From contig JAABTU010000444.1 in assembly GCA_011389715.1 (NCBI GenBank), positions 1-33,520 on the forward strand: a stretch of DNA of 33,520 nucleotides. Direction: 5' to 3'. The stretch comes from Desulfotignum sp. (GTDB lineage: Bacteria > Desulfobacterota > Desulfobacteria > Desulfobacterales > Desulfobacteraceae). Shown here piece by piece: positions 7,514 to 15,120 of the stretch (the stretch's first letter is position 1; every line of letters begins with the position of its first letter). The notes beneath the pieces are model-generated. The model saw nothing but the letters and a program-made list of their open reading frames with translations, made no database searches and had not been told where the DNA came from. Both the position numbers and the translations under genes were made by a program.

Positions 7514-9577
7514 ATGAACAAAAATTCCCATGACAGGAACCATGACAGCAACAACGCGGACCACGAAAACAATCAACGGAACCATGAGAGCAACCACCAG
7601 GACCACGATCATGCTGATCACCATGCACACATGGTAGCTGACTTCAGGCGCAGGTTCTGGATTTCATTGGTCCTTGGAATTCCCATTGTGCTGCTGTCTC
7701 CCATGATCCAGCAATTTATGGGTGTAAGCGGCCAATGGGACTTTACCGGTGATGCCTATATCCAGTTCGGATTTTCAACCATTGTCTTTTTCTATGGCGG
7801 GTGGCCTTTTTTAACGGGTCTTGTTGACGAACTCACCAAAAAGAACCCTGGCATGATGACCCTGATAGGCCTTGCCATTATTGTTGCATATACCTACAGT
7901 TCCGCCGTGGTTTTCGGTCTTGCGGGAAAAGTGTTTTTCTGGGAGCTTGCCACCCTCATCATCATCATGCTTTTGGGACACTGGATGGAAATGCGCTCGG
8001 TAATGGGTGCGTCCGGTGCTTTGGAGGAACTGGTCAAACTGATGCCGTCAACGGCCCTTCGCATCACCAAAGATGGGGAAACCGAAGAAGTCAAGGTATC
8101 ACAGCTTGAAAAAGGAGACAAGGTAGCTGTCAAACCCGGTGAAAAAATACCCACCGACGGCGTCATAGCAGATGGGCGGACCAGCATTGACGAATCCATG
8201 GTTACCGGTGAAAGCAGGCAGGTGGAAAAAACCACAGGGGATGAAGTTATCGGCGGCAGCATCAACGGTGATTCCGCCATTGCGGTGGAAATACAAAAAA
8301 CAGGTGACGACACCTATCTTTCCCAGGTTGTCGACATGGTGAAAAAAGCACAGGAATCCAAATCAAAGGCCCAGAACACGGCTGATCGTGCCGCTTTCTG
8401 GCTGACCATCATTGCGCTTGCAGCCGGGGGGACCACCCTGGGTGCGTGGCTTTTGGCAGGCAGAGAATTTGTTTTTTCCTTAGAACGGATGGTCACGGTA
8501 ATGGTGATTACCTGTCCCCACGCTTTAGGCCTGGCCGTCCCCCTTGTGGTGGCGGTATCAACCGCCATGGCGGCAAAAAAAGGACTGCTCATCAGAGACC
8601 GGACCGCTTTTGAAAAAGCAAAAAACCTTGATGTTGTGGTGTTTGATAAGACCGGCACCCTGACCCAGGGGCAGTTCGGGGTATCTGATATCCTGAATTT
8701 TGGCAGCCTTTCTGAAGAAGAGATTCTAACGCTTGCAGCCGGATTGGAAAGCCGCTCCGAGCATGCCATTGCCAAAGGCATTGTTGCGGCGGCAAAAGAC
8801 CGCAATGTGGATATCCCTGATCCTGAAAATTTTGAAGCCATTCCGGGAAAAGGTGCCAGGGCGGATGTGGCAGGCAAAAAAATCAAAGTGGTCAGCCCGG
8901 GTTTTTTAAAGGAACATGATCTGGCTGTGGAAAAAAGCCACCAGAACAAACTGGATCAGCTGGCACATGAAGGAAAGACCCTGGTTTATCTTCTGGTAGA
9001 TGATCAGATCAAAGCTGCGCTGGCTTTGGAGGATATGATTCGCGAATCGGCAAAAAAAGCCATATCCGGATTACAGGAGATGGGCCTCAAGGTAATGATG
9101 CTTACAGGCGATTCTGCCGCAGTGGCAAAAACCGTTGCAGACCAGCTGAACCTGGATGACTACATGGCGGAAATTCTGCCTGATGAAAAGTCGGACCAGA
9201 TAAAAAAGATCAGGCAGGAAAATAAGCGTGTGGCCATGGTGGGAGACGGGGTAAACGATGCCCCTGCCCTGGCTGAAGCTGATGTGGGCATTGCCATCGG
9301 CGCAGGCACGGATGTGGCCATGGAAGCAGCCGATATCGTGCTGGTGCACTCTGATCCCCGGGATGTCACCGCAGTGATTAAACTGTCTCGCGCAACCTAC
9401 CGGAAAATGGTGCAGAACCTCTGGTGGGCGGCCGGTTACAATGCCATTGCCATTCCCCTGGCAGCAGGGGTTTTATACCCGTTTTATCAGTTTTTGCTGC
9501 CGCCGGCGGCAGGTGCTGTTGTGATGTCCCTTTCCACGGTCATTGTGGCGGTCAATGCCAAGCTGCTATCCACATGA
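7514..9577 (+). CDS. copB: P1B-type copper/silver-exporting ATPase, CopB-like
   Basis: A 687-residue heavy-metal P-type ATPase. The N-terminus has no HMA domain but is rich in His, Asn and Asp (residues about 5-37). This and the CPH motif (Cys334-Pro-His336) in ITCPHALGLAVP define the CopB/P1B-3 group, which exports Cu2+, Cu+ or Ag+. The phosphatase/actuator motif MVTGES, the phosphorylated Asp378 in DKTGTLT, SEHAIAKGI and the hinge GDGVNDAPAL are all present, and about eight membrane segments are visible. The length is normal for CopB. Its position after the sulfur-transport genes and lipoprotein suggests a metal/sulfide stress response. Metal specificity is inferred from the motif. Confidence 0.93.
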   Translation: MNKNSHDRNHDSNNADHENNQRNHESNHQDHDHADHHAHMVADFRRRFWISLVLGIPIVLLSPMIQQFMGVSGQWDFTGDAYIQFGFSTIVFFYGGWPFLTGLVDELTKKNPGMMTLIGLAIIVAYTYSSAVVFGLAGKVFFWELATLIIIMLLGHWMEMRSVMGASGALEELVKLMPSTALRITKDGETEEVKVSQLEKGDKVAVKPGEKIPTDGVIADGRTSIDESMVTGESRQVEKTTGDEVIGGSINGDSAIAVEIQKTGDDTYLSQVVDMVKKAQESKSKAQNTADRAAFWLTIIALAAGGTTLGAWLLAGREFVFSLERMVTVMVITCPHALGLAVPLVVAVSTAMAAKKGLLIRDRTAFEKAKNLDVVVFDKTGTLTQGQFGVSDILNFGSLSEEEILTLAAGLESRSEHAIAKGIVAAAKDRNVDIPDPENFEAIPGKGARADVAGKKIKVVSPGFLKEHDLAVEKSHQNKLDQLAHEGKTLVYLLVDDQIKAALALEDMIRESAKKAISGLQEMGLKVMMLTGDSAAVAKTVADQLNLDDYMAEILPDEKSDQIKKIRQENKRVAMVGDGVNDAPALAEADVGIAIGAGTDVAMEAADIVLVHSDPRDVTAVIKLSRATYRKMVQNLWWAAGYNAIAIPLAAGVLYPFYQFLLPPAAGAVVMSLSTVIVAVNAKLLST

Positions 9578-9594
9578 TGGAATGAAAACAGAAC

Positions 9595-9706
9595 TTATTC
9601 TTCCGGGTACCAGGGTTTTTTGGGATACAGTTCAACATACGGGCAGAGGTTAAAGCCAGTAATCAAATACCCGGCAACTTTTTTTGCTGCGACCTCTTTG
9701 TGTCAT
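9595..9706 (-). pseudogene. tiny reading frame interrupted in a run of seven A
   Basis: From the ATG at 9706 the minus strand encodes MTQRGRSKK and then hits a run of seven A. Dropping one base there continues as VAGYLITGFNLCPYVELYPK and ends PWYPEE at 9595, giving a protein of 36 residues. The downstream part has the look of a real Pro- and aromatic-rich peptide, but I do not recognise it. The start has no strong ribosome-binding site. It could be a decayed gene, a sequencing error, a product of slippage, or chance. Confidence 0.25.
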
Positions 9707-9896
9707 TGATATTGCACCGGGTGACTTGTCCACAACATGTTTCTTGTTAAAAATTTATTTAAATTGTTTAAGCGTTGTATGCGTTCTTTTCCTGAATGGC
9801 TCGGCTGCCGTGTCAAATTACACCTTTTTTCAGCAGAAAATACTGTCTTTTGTGTATGTAAAATTGTGCCGGCTGCTGATATTTAAATTGGAACAG

Positions 9897-9930
9897 ATAA
9901 GACAGAAGGCCCAACGGCCTGTCGTCTTAT
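9897..9930. repeat. imperfect hairpin upstream of the SUF cluster
   Basis: ATAAGAC (9897-9903) pairs with GTCTTAT (9924-9930). After a 3-base internal loop, AGGCC pairs with GGCCT around a CAAC loop. It is not directly followed by a T-run. It may be a leader structure or a weak terminator for the reading from copB. Confidence 0.4.
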
Positions 9931-9947
9931 TGCATGATAGATTCACC

Positions 9948-9967
9948 GGTCTTTTTTTTAAAAGACC
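9948..9967. repeat. perfect hairpin GGTCTTTT/AAAAGACC before the SUF cluster start
   Basis: GGTCTTTT (9948-9955) and AAAAGACC (9960-9967) flank four T, followed by TTTTCTC. It ends about 18 bases before the AAGGAGGTGG ribosome-binding site of the next gene, so it would sit in that gene's leader. The T-run inside and after it makes it terminator-like in both directions, possibly a control point for the operon. Confidence 0.45.
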
Positions 9968-9997
9968 TTTTCTCTCAACCCATAAGGAGGTGGCCAA

Positions 9998-10252
9998 ATG
10001 GACAAAAAAGATCTGTGCAGTAAAATCATGGAAATATACCCTGATATTGGGGGGTGCGGCATTGACATGAATGTCCAATACGACGATGTTAACGGCCGAT
10101 GGCAGGTGAATCTGAAAAAGGATGACACTGAGCTGAAAACATTTTTGGAACCCTCTGACGCAGAATTGTGCATGGAAGGCAAACAGTGTGTAAGCCTGGG
10201 TATTGAAATCAATCAGCTGAAAGATACCATTGAGCGGTTTCCAAAGCAGTGA
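9998..10252 (+). CDS. small conserved-looking Cys protein at the head of the SUF cluster
   Basis: An 84-residue soluble protein preceded by an excellent AAGGAGG site. It has four Cys: one in DLCSK near the N-terminus, one in IGGCGID at 20, and a C-x5-C pair in LCMEGKQC near residues 58-64. I recall similar unnamed proteins in related bacteria but cannot name a family. It precedes sufC by 76 bases on the same strand, so a role linked to Fe-S cluster assembly, such as a cluster or sulfur carrier, is plausible. That is inference from position and Cys content only. Confidence 0.75.
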   Translation: MDKKDLCSKIMEIYPDIGGCGIDMNVQYDDVNGRWQVNLKKDDTELKTFLEPSDAELCMEGKQCVSLGIEINQLKDTIERFPKQ

Positions 10253-10328
10253 ACAACCTGTCCCGAACCAATCATGCCCCTTGTAAAAAAAGCAACAACA
10301 CATGTAACCCAAAAAAAAGAGAGTATTT

Positions 10329-11093
10329 ATGCTGCAACTACAAAATATTACCTTTACAGTCCCGGCATCGGATTCAGGCACAGAACCGCCGGCCGAGCAG
10401 ACAATTATCAATGATGTGAGTTTTGCGTTTGAACAAGGGGGTTTTTATGCCATCACCGGCCCCAACGGATCGGGCAAGACCACCATTGCCAAATTGATCA
10501 TGGGCATCAATGCACTCACAGAAGGAAAGATTGTTTTCAACGGAAAAGATATCAGTCGTCTTCCCATAAATGAACGGTCCAACGCCGGCATTGTTTATGG
10601 ATTTCAACATCCGGCACGGTTCAAGGGAACCACCTTCCGGGACCTGTTATCCATTTCCCTGGGATCTGATGATGAACAAAAACTGGTGAATATCATTTCC
10701 AGAGTCGGGGTCTGTTCCATGGATTTTTTAGACAAACCTGTGGACAGCAAACTGTCGGGCGGTGAGATCAAAAAAATCGAACTGGCCACCGTGATTGCCA
10801 GAAATCCAAAGGTGGCTATTTATGATGAACCAGACACCGGCATCGATCTTTGGACCATCGGTCCCATGGTGGATCTGCTCAAACGCGAACAAAAAGAAAA
10901 CAACACCACCACCATTGTGGTCAGTCACAATAAAACATTTCTGGAAGCAGCCGATACCCTGCTTTTGATCAAAAAAGGAAAAATCGCCTATACCGGCGAT
11001 CTGGCAGGTGCCATGCCCATGCTGGATGATTTAAGTGTCTGTACGTTTGATGAATTATGCCAAGGAGAAGATGATGCTCAATGCTATCGATAA
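10329..11093 (+). CDS. sufC: SufC-like ATPase of Fe-S cluster assembly
   Basis: A 254-residue ABC-type ATPase without membrane segments. Walker A GPNGSGKTT lies at about 44-52, followed by a Q-loop in YGFQHPARF, the signature LSGGEIKKIELA, Walker B VAIYDEPDTGID and the switch His in VVSHNKT. The combination of LSGGE-x-K-x-x-E with DEPDTGID is typical of SufC rather than of a transporter ATPase. It energises Fe-S cluster assembly with the SufB/D protein encoded next, whose start lies inside the end of this gene. No cysteine desulfurase or SufE is nearby, so this is a two-component arrangement like that of many anaerobes. Confidence 0.88.
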   Translation: MLQLQNITFTVPASDSGTEPPAEQTIINDVSFAFEQGGFYAITGPNGSGKTTIAKLIMGINALTEGKIVFNGKDISRLPINERSNAGIVYGFQHPARFKGTTFRDLLSISLGSDDEQKLVNIISRVGVCSMDFLDKPVDSKLSGGEIKKIELATVIARNPKVAIYDEPDTGIDLWTIGPMVDLLKREQKENNTTTIVVSHNKTFLEAADTLLLIKKGKIAYTGDLAGAMPMLDDLSVCTFDELCQGEDDAQCYR

Positions 11094-11994
11094 ACAAGTG
11101 TTAAAAGAAGTCGCTGATCTGGAAGGTATCCCCAAAGGGGCCTACAATATCCGGAAAAACGGAAAACTGGAAGGCCGGGAGGTTTCCGCCAACATCAACA
11201 TCGAAACCAATGAAAAAGGTGACGGCATTGTCATCGATATCAAGCCGGGAACGGTGGATGAATCGGTTCATATCCCGGTAATTCTGTCCCAGGCGGGCCT
11301 GCATGATGTGGTGTATAATACCTTTATTATCGGGGAGGGATCTGATGTCACCATTGTTGCCGGATGTGGTATTCACTGCGGCGGTGATGCATCTGAAGGC
11401 CATTCCGGTATCCATGAATTTCACATCAAGGCCGGCGCAAAGGTCAAATATGTTGAAAAGCATATTGCCATTGGCGAGGGCAGCGGCAAACGCATATTAA
11501 ATCCCACAACAAAGGTGTTTATGGAGGAGAATGCCCAGGCACAGATGGAACTGACCCAGCTGGGGGGTGTGGATGAAGCAAAACGCGTCAATGAAGCAAC
11601 TATCGGTGCCGGCAGTGTGCTGCTGATCACGGAACGGGTGATGACCGAAAAAGAACAGTCTGCAGAATCCAGAAATGAGATCACCCTGGCAGGAACAGAC
11701 AGCAAAACCAATATTGTTTCCCGCTCTGTCATAAAAGGCAGCTCCTCCCAGGATTTTTATGTCAACCTGACGGCAAAAGCCAAATGCTACGGCCATATTG
11801 AATGCGACGCCATAATCATGGACAATGGTATCAACCAGACCATACCGGCTCTGCGGGCCCTGCACCCGGATGCGGAGCTGACCCACGAAGCCTCCATCGG
11901 CAAAATCGCCAATGACCAGTTAATGAAGCTCATGAGTCTCGGCCTCGATTATGACCAGGCTGTCAACCGCATCATACAGGGATTTTTGCGCTGA
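11074..11994 (+). CDS. sufB: short SufB/SufD family scaffold protein
   Basis: A 306-residue protein of the SufB/SufD beta-helix family, clearly shorter than enterobacterial SufB (about 495) or SufD (about 420). It is the small form found with SufC in methanogens and other anaerobes, recently called a minimal SUF-like (SMS) system. Family features are VAGCGIHCGGDASEGHSGIHEF near 100-120, the repetitive beta-helix middle, KCYGHIECDAIIMD and the C-terminal segment LTHEASIGKIANDQLMKLMS that binds SufC. Cys residues of CGIHCGG may hold the nascent cluster. AAGGAG (11062-11067) fits either of two adjacent ATG codons (11071, 11074). The overlap with sufC suggests fixed stoichiometry. Confidence 0.85.
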   Translation: MLNAIDKQVLKEVADLEGIPKGAYNIRKNGKLEGREVSANINIETNEKGDGIVIDIKPGTVDESVHIPVILSQAGLHDVVYNTFIIGEGSDVTIVAGCGIHCGGDASEGHSGIHEFHIKAGAKVKYVEKHIAIGEGSGKRILNPTTKVFMEENAQAQMELTQLGGVDEAKRVNEATIGAGSVLLITERVMTEKEQSAESRNEITLAGTDSKTNIVSRSVIKGSSSQDFYVNLTAKAKCYGHIECDAIIMDNGINQTIPALRALHPDAELTHEASIGKIANDQLMKLMSLGLDYDQAVNRIIQGFLR

Positions 11995-12005
11995 GCCGAT
12001 TTTTT

Positions 12006-13637
12006 TTACCCCAGGATCTCCCTGATATCTTCGTCCGGTGTTTTTATGGGCATGATATTAAATTTTTTCACCAGAAGGTTCAGTATGTTGGGTGTGATAA
12101 ACGCCGGAAGGCTTGGGCCCAGGCGGATATCCTGAATCCCCAGATACAAAAGCGCCAGAAGAATACAGACCGCTTTCTGCTCATACCAGGACAAAATCAT
12201 GGACAAGGGTAGGTCATTGACATTGGTATCCAGTGCCCTGGAAAGCGCCAGTGCAATCTGGACAGCGGAATAGGCATCATTACATTGCCCCACATCCAAC
12301 AGACGCGGTATTCCGTCAATATCACCAAGATCCTTGCCAAAGAAACGGTATTTCCCGCAGGCAAGGGTCATAACAATGCAGTCTTTTGGTAATTTGTCCA
12401 CAAACTCGGTATAATAATTACGTCCGGGTTTGGCACCATCACAACCGGCAACCAGGAAAAAATGGCGGATCTTGCCTGCCTTGACAGCCGCATGTATATC
12501 ATCGGTCTTATCGAGAATGGCATTTCTGGCAAACCCTACCATGACTGCGCCCTTTTCGACATCATTTTCAAACCCGGGAAGTGCCAGTGCACGGTCGATC
12601 ACCGGCTGAAAATCGGTGTCAGGAATATGGGGTATCCCCGGCCATCCCACCATACCGGATGTAAACAGGTTGTCCTGGTAGGTTTTCCGGGGCCGCTGGA
12701 GACAATTGGACGTCATCAGGATTGCGCCGGGAAAATCAGGAAATTCTTTGGTCTGATTCTGCCATGCCGTGCCGAAATGTCCGTAAAAATGGTCATATTC
12801 TTTTAGTTTTGGATACCCGTGGAGACTGAGCATCTCACCATGGGTATAGATATCAATTCCCTTTCTCCGGGTCTGTTTGAGCAATTCTTCAAGATCTTTG
12901 AGATCGTGACCGGATACGAGAATGGCCTTGCCTTTTTTATGCCCCAGGGGGACCTTTGTGGGTATCGGATGTCCGTATGTTTCTGTATTGCCTGCATCCA
13001 ATAGTTCCATGGCCCGGTATGCCGCCTTGCCGCAGTCAAGGGTCAGTCTTAACCAGTCGTCCAGATTCAGTTCTGTCTGCTGGATGGCAGCCAGCCCCTT
13101 GAATATAAAATGGTATATACCATCATCTTCATGTCCCAGAATCCGGGCATGGTCTGCATAGGCGGCCACCCCTTTAATGCCGAACAATACTGTATGTTTT
13201 AATGACAGAATATCCGGGCTGTCCGCCGGGTATGAAAACAATCCCACGGAAGCTGCCTGGCCCACCAGTTCATCTAAGGTGACTGCCGGTTCAAATATGG
13301 CAGGTCCTTCGTTGCGCTGCAGATTCTGCTTTCTGATTTTTTTTATTTGTTCCTTGAGTTCCTCGCGCAATGTGACAGCCTGGCGGATGAGATCCTCAAA
13401 CCGCTGGGGATCAAAGCCTACATTGGTCAATGTTGAAAAAACTGCTTTAACAGTGAATACGCCATATTCCCGGCAATCTATGCCTGTCCGCAAGGCTTCC
13501 AGAACCACCTGGGAAAGCCCCATGAGAGTATATAAAAGCAGGTCCTGCAGATCTGCCACTTCCGGTTTTTTGCCGCAGACACCGAGGACATCACACCCTG
13601 TTCCCTTGGCTGTCTGTTCACATTGGTAGCAAAACAT
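12006..13637 (-). CDS. hcp: hybrid cluster protein (hydroxylamine reductase)
   Basis: A 543-residue cytoplasmic protein. The N-terminus MFCYQCEQTAKGTGC holds four Cys in the pattern C3-x2-C6-x8-C15-x5-C21. That is the class I pattern that binds a [4Fe-4S] cubane, as in Desulfovibrio enzymes. Later hybrid-cluster ligand regions are visible: SGHDLKDLEELL with its His, HGEMLSLHGYPKL, MTSNCLQRP, AGCDGAKPGR and VGQCNDAYS. Hcp reduces NO or hydroxylamine and protects against nitrosative stress. The length is normal. The gene converges on sufB with only 11 bases between stops. The ribosome-binding site before the ATG is a weak purine run, and a terminator hairpin of the upstream genes lies just before it. 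Confidence 0.95.
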   Translation of the reverse strand: MFCYQCEQTAKGTGCDVLGVCGKKPEVADLQDLLLYTLMGLSQVVLEALRTGIDCREYGVFTVKAVFSTLTNVGFDPQRFEDLIRQAVTLREELKEQIKKIRKQNLQRNEGPAIFEPAVTLDELVGQAASVGLFSYPADSPDILSLKHTVLFGIKGVAAYADHARILGHEDDGIYHFIFKGLAAIQQTELNLDDWLRLTLDCGKAAYRAMELLDAGNTETYGHPIPTKVPLGHKKGKAILVSGHDLKDLEELLKQTRRKGIDIYTHGEMLSLHGYPKLKEYDHFYGHFGTAWQNQTKEFPDFPGAILMTSNCLQRPRKTYQDNLFTSGMVGWPGIPHIPDTDFQPVIDRALALPGFENDVEKGAVMVGFARNAILDKTDDIHAAVKAGKIRHFFLVAGCDGAKPGRNYYTEFVDKLPKDCIVMTLACGKYRFFGKDLGDIDGIPRLLDVGQCNDAYSAVQIALALSRALDTNVNDLPLSMILSWYEQKAVCILLALLYLGIQDIRLGPSLPAFITPNILNLLVKKFNIMPIKTPDEDIREILG

Positions 13638-13651
13638 GTCTTTTCTTTTGC

Positions 13652-13687
13652 AAAAACAGCGGCCGGGTAAGGACCCGTCCGCTGTTT
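13652..13687 (-). terminator. intrinsic terminator upstream of hcp
   Basis: On the minus strand, AAACAGCGG and CCGCTGTTT form a 9-base-pair stem, extended past one mismatch by CGGGT/ACCCG around a 4-base loop, and followed by TTTTT. It should end transcription from the desulfoferrodoxin side, about 15 bases before hcp, which would then need its own start or read-through. Confidence 0.75.
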
Positions 13688-13729
13688 CCTGCGATGACGT
13701 TATGAACTTTTTCCGCCATCATCTGATTT

Positions 13730-13867
13730 TTACTTATCATAGGTGTGGGCCTCAGAGGTATCTATGGACATTTTATCCATAGTCTCCTGACGTTCTTTTT
13801 TTCTTTCCTCGACAAGATCTTCACCATCTCCTTTTTTGTCTTTGTTTTTATTTTTTTCATCTGTCAT
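13730..13867 (-). CDS. 45-residue charged protein from an internal start
   Basis: The ATG at 13867 is preceded by AGGAGGTG (13874-13881) at ideal distance, the strongest ribosome-binding site in this stretch. It opens a 45-residue Lys/Glu/Asp-rich peptide with a helix-prone middle (LVEERKKERQETMDK). It shares its start MTD-(E/K)-K with the longer form. The function is unknown; it may be the real gene, or a second product of the same frame. Confidence 0.5.
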   Translation of the reverse strand: MTDEKNKNKDKKGDGEDLVEERKKERQETMDKMSIDTSEAHTYDK

Positions 13868-14020
13868 GGCATTCACCTCCTTTTTTTTCTGGTTTCGGGT
13901 TCCTGCTCTTCCGTCATCACAGGCATCTGCTGCCGGTTCATTGGGTCTTGCATGCTCGGCAAATTCAGGGGCCTGGGTACAGACATCCAGTTCTGCATCT
14001 TCTTTTTTTTTATCTGTCAT
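13730..14020 (-). CDS. small highly charged hypothetical protein (long form)
   Basis: A 96-residue frame, very hydrophilic and Lys/Glu/Asp-rich, with two Cys (in LDVCTQ and ADACDD) in its first half and no hydrophobic segment. I do not recognise it. The ATG at 14020 has only a weak AGGGTG upstream, whereas an internal in-frame ATG at 13867 has a near-perfect site, so the long form may not be the main product. It lies between desulfoferrodoxin and the terminator before hcp. Confidence 0.45.
   Translation of the reverse strand: MTDKKKEDAELDVCTQAPEFAEHARPNEPAADACDDGRAGTRNQKKKEVNAMTDEKNKNKDKKGDGEDLVEERKKERQETMDKMSIDTSEAHTYDK
13874..13881 (-). promoter_or_regulatory. strong internal Shine-Dalgarno sequence
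   Basis: AGGAGGTG on the minus strand, 6 bases before the ATG at 13867, inside the longer reading frame. It decides between the two possible starts in favour of the shorter product. Confidence 0.6.
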
Positions 14021-14086
14021 AAAACACCCTGGTTTCGCGGCAACAAATTATGCCGCCCTTTTCCATGGAAATGGCCGTTCCGGTGA

Positions 14087-14464
14087 TCATGATTTCCACA
14101 ACCCATGGACATTACAGTATTCGCGTGCTGTAACCTTCTGATTTTTGGTAGCAAAGAAAGTTTCCGGGGCCTGGCCGGGTTTTAGAAAATGGCGGCAGGA
14201 ATCATCACCATCAAGAATTTCAATCCATTCAACGTAATGTTTTTCCTCCATGGGATGAGGATTGCTCCCGACTTTAACGTTTACGCCGCCGTCTGCTGCC
14301 GCGATAACAGGCACATGTTTTTCTTTGCCTTCATCTGCGGCGGCTTTTTCCTCAAAAAGCCCCATTTCCTCCCCACAGCATACCAAATCACCTTCCCCGC
14401 CATGAAGAACTTCAATGATGTTTCCGCATACTTCGCATTTGTAAACCTGTTTTCTTTGTGCCAT
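14087..14464 (-). CDS. dfx: desulfoferrodoxin (two-iron superoxide reductase), copy 1
   Basis: A 125-residue protein that reduces superoxide to hydrogen peroxide without making oxygen. The N-terminal desulforedoxin-like centre I is seen as YKCEVCGN and LVCCGEEM (four Cys). The catalytic centre II ligands follow: EKHVPV near residue 48, [14 protein letters not shown] near 70 and the C-terminal EYCNVHGLW, which gives four His and the axial Cys. The catalytic Glu-Lys before the first His is present. The length is typical. The start at 14464 follows a GAGGAGA site. A second copy is encoded at 21118-21498. Confidence 0.96.
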   Translation of the reverse strand: MAQRKQVYKCEVCGNIIEVLHGGEGDLVCCGEEMGLFEEKAAADEGKEKHVPVIAAADGGVNVKVGSNPHPMEEKHYVEWIEILDGDDSCRHFLKPGQAPETFFATKNQKVTAREYCNVHGLWKS

Positions 14465-14865
14465 GTGGCTGTCTCCTCATTCTAAAGTTTTTGTAAAATT
14501 TCCCGGGTTCTTTGGTTAGGTTATTTTAAGATTGCATCTCATTTCATCTCATCTCATCAACCGTTTGCCTGTTAATTCTCTTTTATGATTAACCAAAAAA
14601 GGTCTGAAAACAATAGGTAGAAACATGTACTTTACCATGATCTTCCATTTATGTTGCTCTTGGATTTATGTCAGCCCTGTCTTTAAGAGAAGTCGAATCG
14701 CCGCTGGAAATATTGAGAATGCGACGGACAATGGAAAGATGGGCGGAATTTCACCGTCGCAGGATGACAAGTGGGTATTTCATACAACCGATTTACAGGA
14801 AAACCCGTATGGTACTGTTTATTTATCGGGTACAAAGTAAAAGGAACTGGCCTGAATCAAAAACT
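14465..14865. other. intergenic region with a GATGA repeat and no recognisable gene
   Basis: Two overlapping plus-strand frames (from 14625 and 14668) are present but show neither ribosome-binding sites nor familiar sequence. The part next to dfx is AT-rich and holds a short tandem repeat (14535-14558). The middle part (about 14680-14800) is less AT-rich and could be a decayed gene, but no family is visible on either strand. Confidence 0.45.
14535..14558 (-). repeat. GATGA pentamer tandem repeat upstream of desulfoferrodoxin
   Basis: On the strand of dfx the sequence reads GATGA-GATGA-GATGA-AATGA-GATG, about five pentamer units with one substitution. It lies some 70-95 bases before the dfx start, where a promoter would be expected. 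Confidence 0.5.
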
Positions 14866-15105
14866 TTATTGCACAACCCAGATGGTGCAGTTTTTTCCCG
14901 AATGAACAATCTTGTTGGACACACTGCCCCCGTAACTTCTCTCCACTTCATCGCGCAAAACCAGATAATGTCCGTCTCCAAGAATAATCACATCTCTACC
15001 GGTAATGCGCATGAAATCAGAGGTATCCGTATAAACTTTGCCCTGTCTGCCCATGTATGCATCTGATTGAAAGCGATTCAGGATCTGCTTGACGCTTTCG
15101 GACAT
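14866..15105 (-). CDS. apparent chimera: kinase-family N-terminus joined to universal-stress-protein C-terminus
   Basis: A 79-residue frame starting at 15105 after GGAGG. Residues about 1-58 (for example SDAYMGRQGKVYTDTSDFM, then GDGHYLVLRDEVERSYG) resemble the N-terminus of a serine/threonine-kinase-like family I recall from Desulfobacterota, where LRDE-x-ER-x-(F/Y)G leads into a much longer protein. The last 20 residues, GSVSNKIVHSGKNCTIWVVQ, match the end of a universal stress protein (GS-x-S-x-K-(I/V)-(V/L)-H). The simplest reading is an in-frame deletion that fused two neighbouring genes and left a small remnant. It may still be translated. The two similarities are from memory, not from a search. 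Confidence 0.55.
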   Translation of the reverse strand: MSESVKQILNRFQSDAYMGRQGKVYTDTSDFMRITGRDVIILGDGHYLVLRDEVERSYGGSVSNKIVHSGKNCTIWVVQ

Positions 15106-15120
15106 GCAAACCTCCACAGC

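Larger units (their letters stand above)
9578..9997. other. intergenic region without a convincing intact gene
   Basis: This stretch of 420 bases between copB and the SUF genes is AT-rich in its middle. It contains a tiny frameshifted reading frame on the minus strand (9595-9706) and two hairpins near its right end (9897-9930 and 9948-9967), listed separately. The plus-strand frame from 9684 overlaps the next gene in another frame, has no ribosome-binding site and shows no recognisable product. No clear -35/-10 pair was found. Confidence 0.6.

Noticed and set aside
9684-10070. 128-codon plus-strand frame before the SUF cluster
   Set aside because: It overlaps the small Cys protein in another frame, lacks a ribosome-binding site and reads through two hairpins.
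14625-14840. Two overlapping plus-strand frames between dfx and the chimera gene
   Set aside because: No start signals and no family resemblance; at most a decayed sequence.
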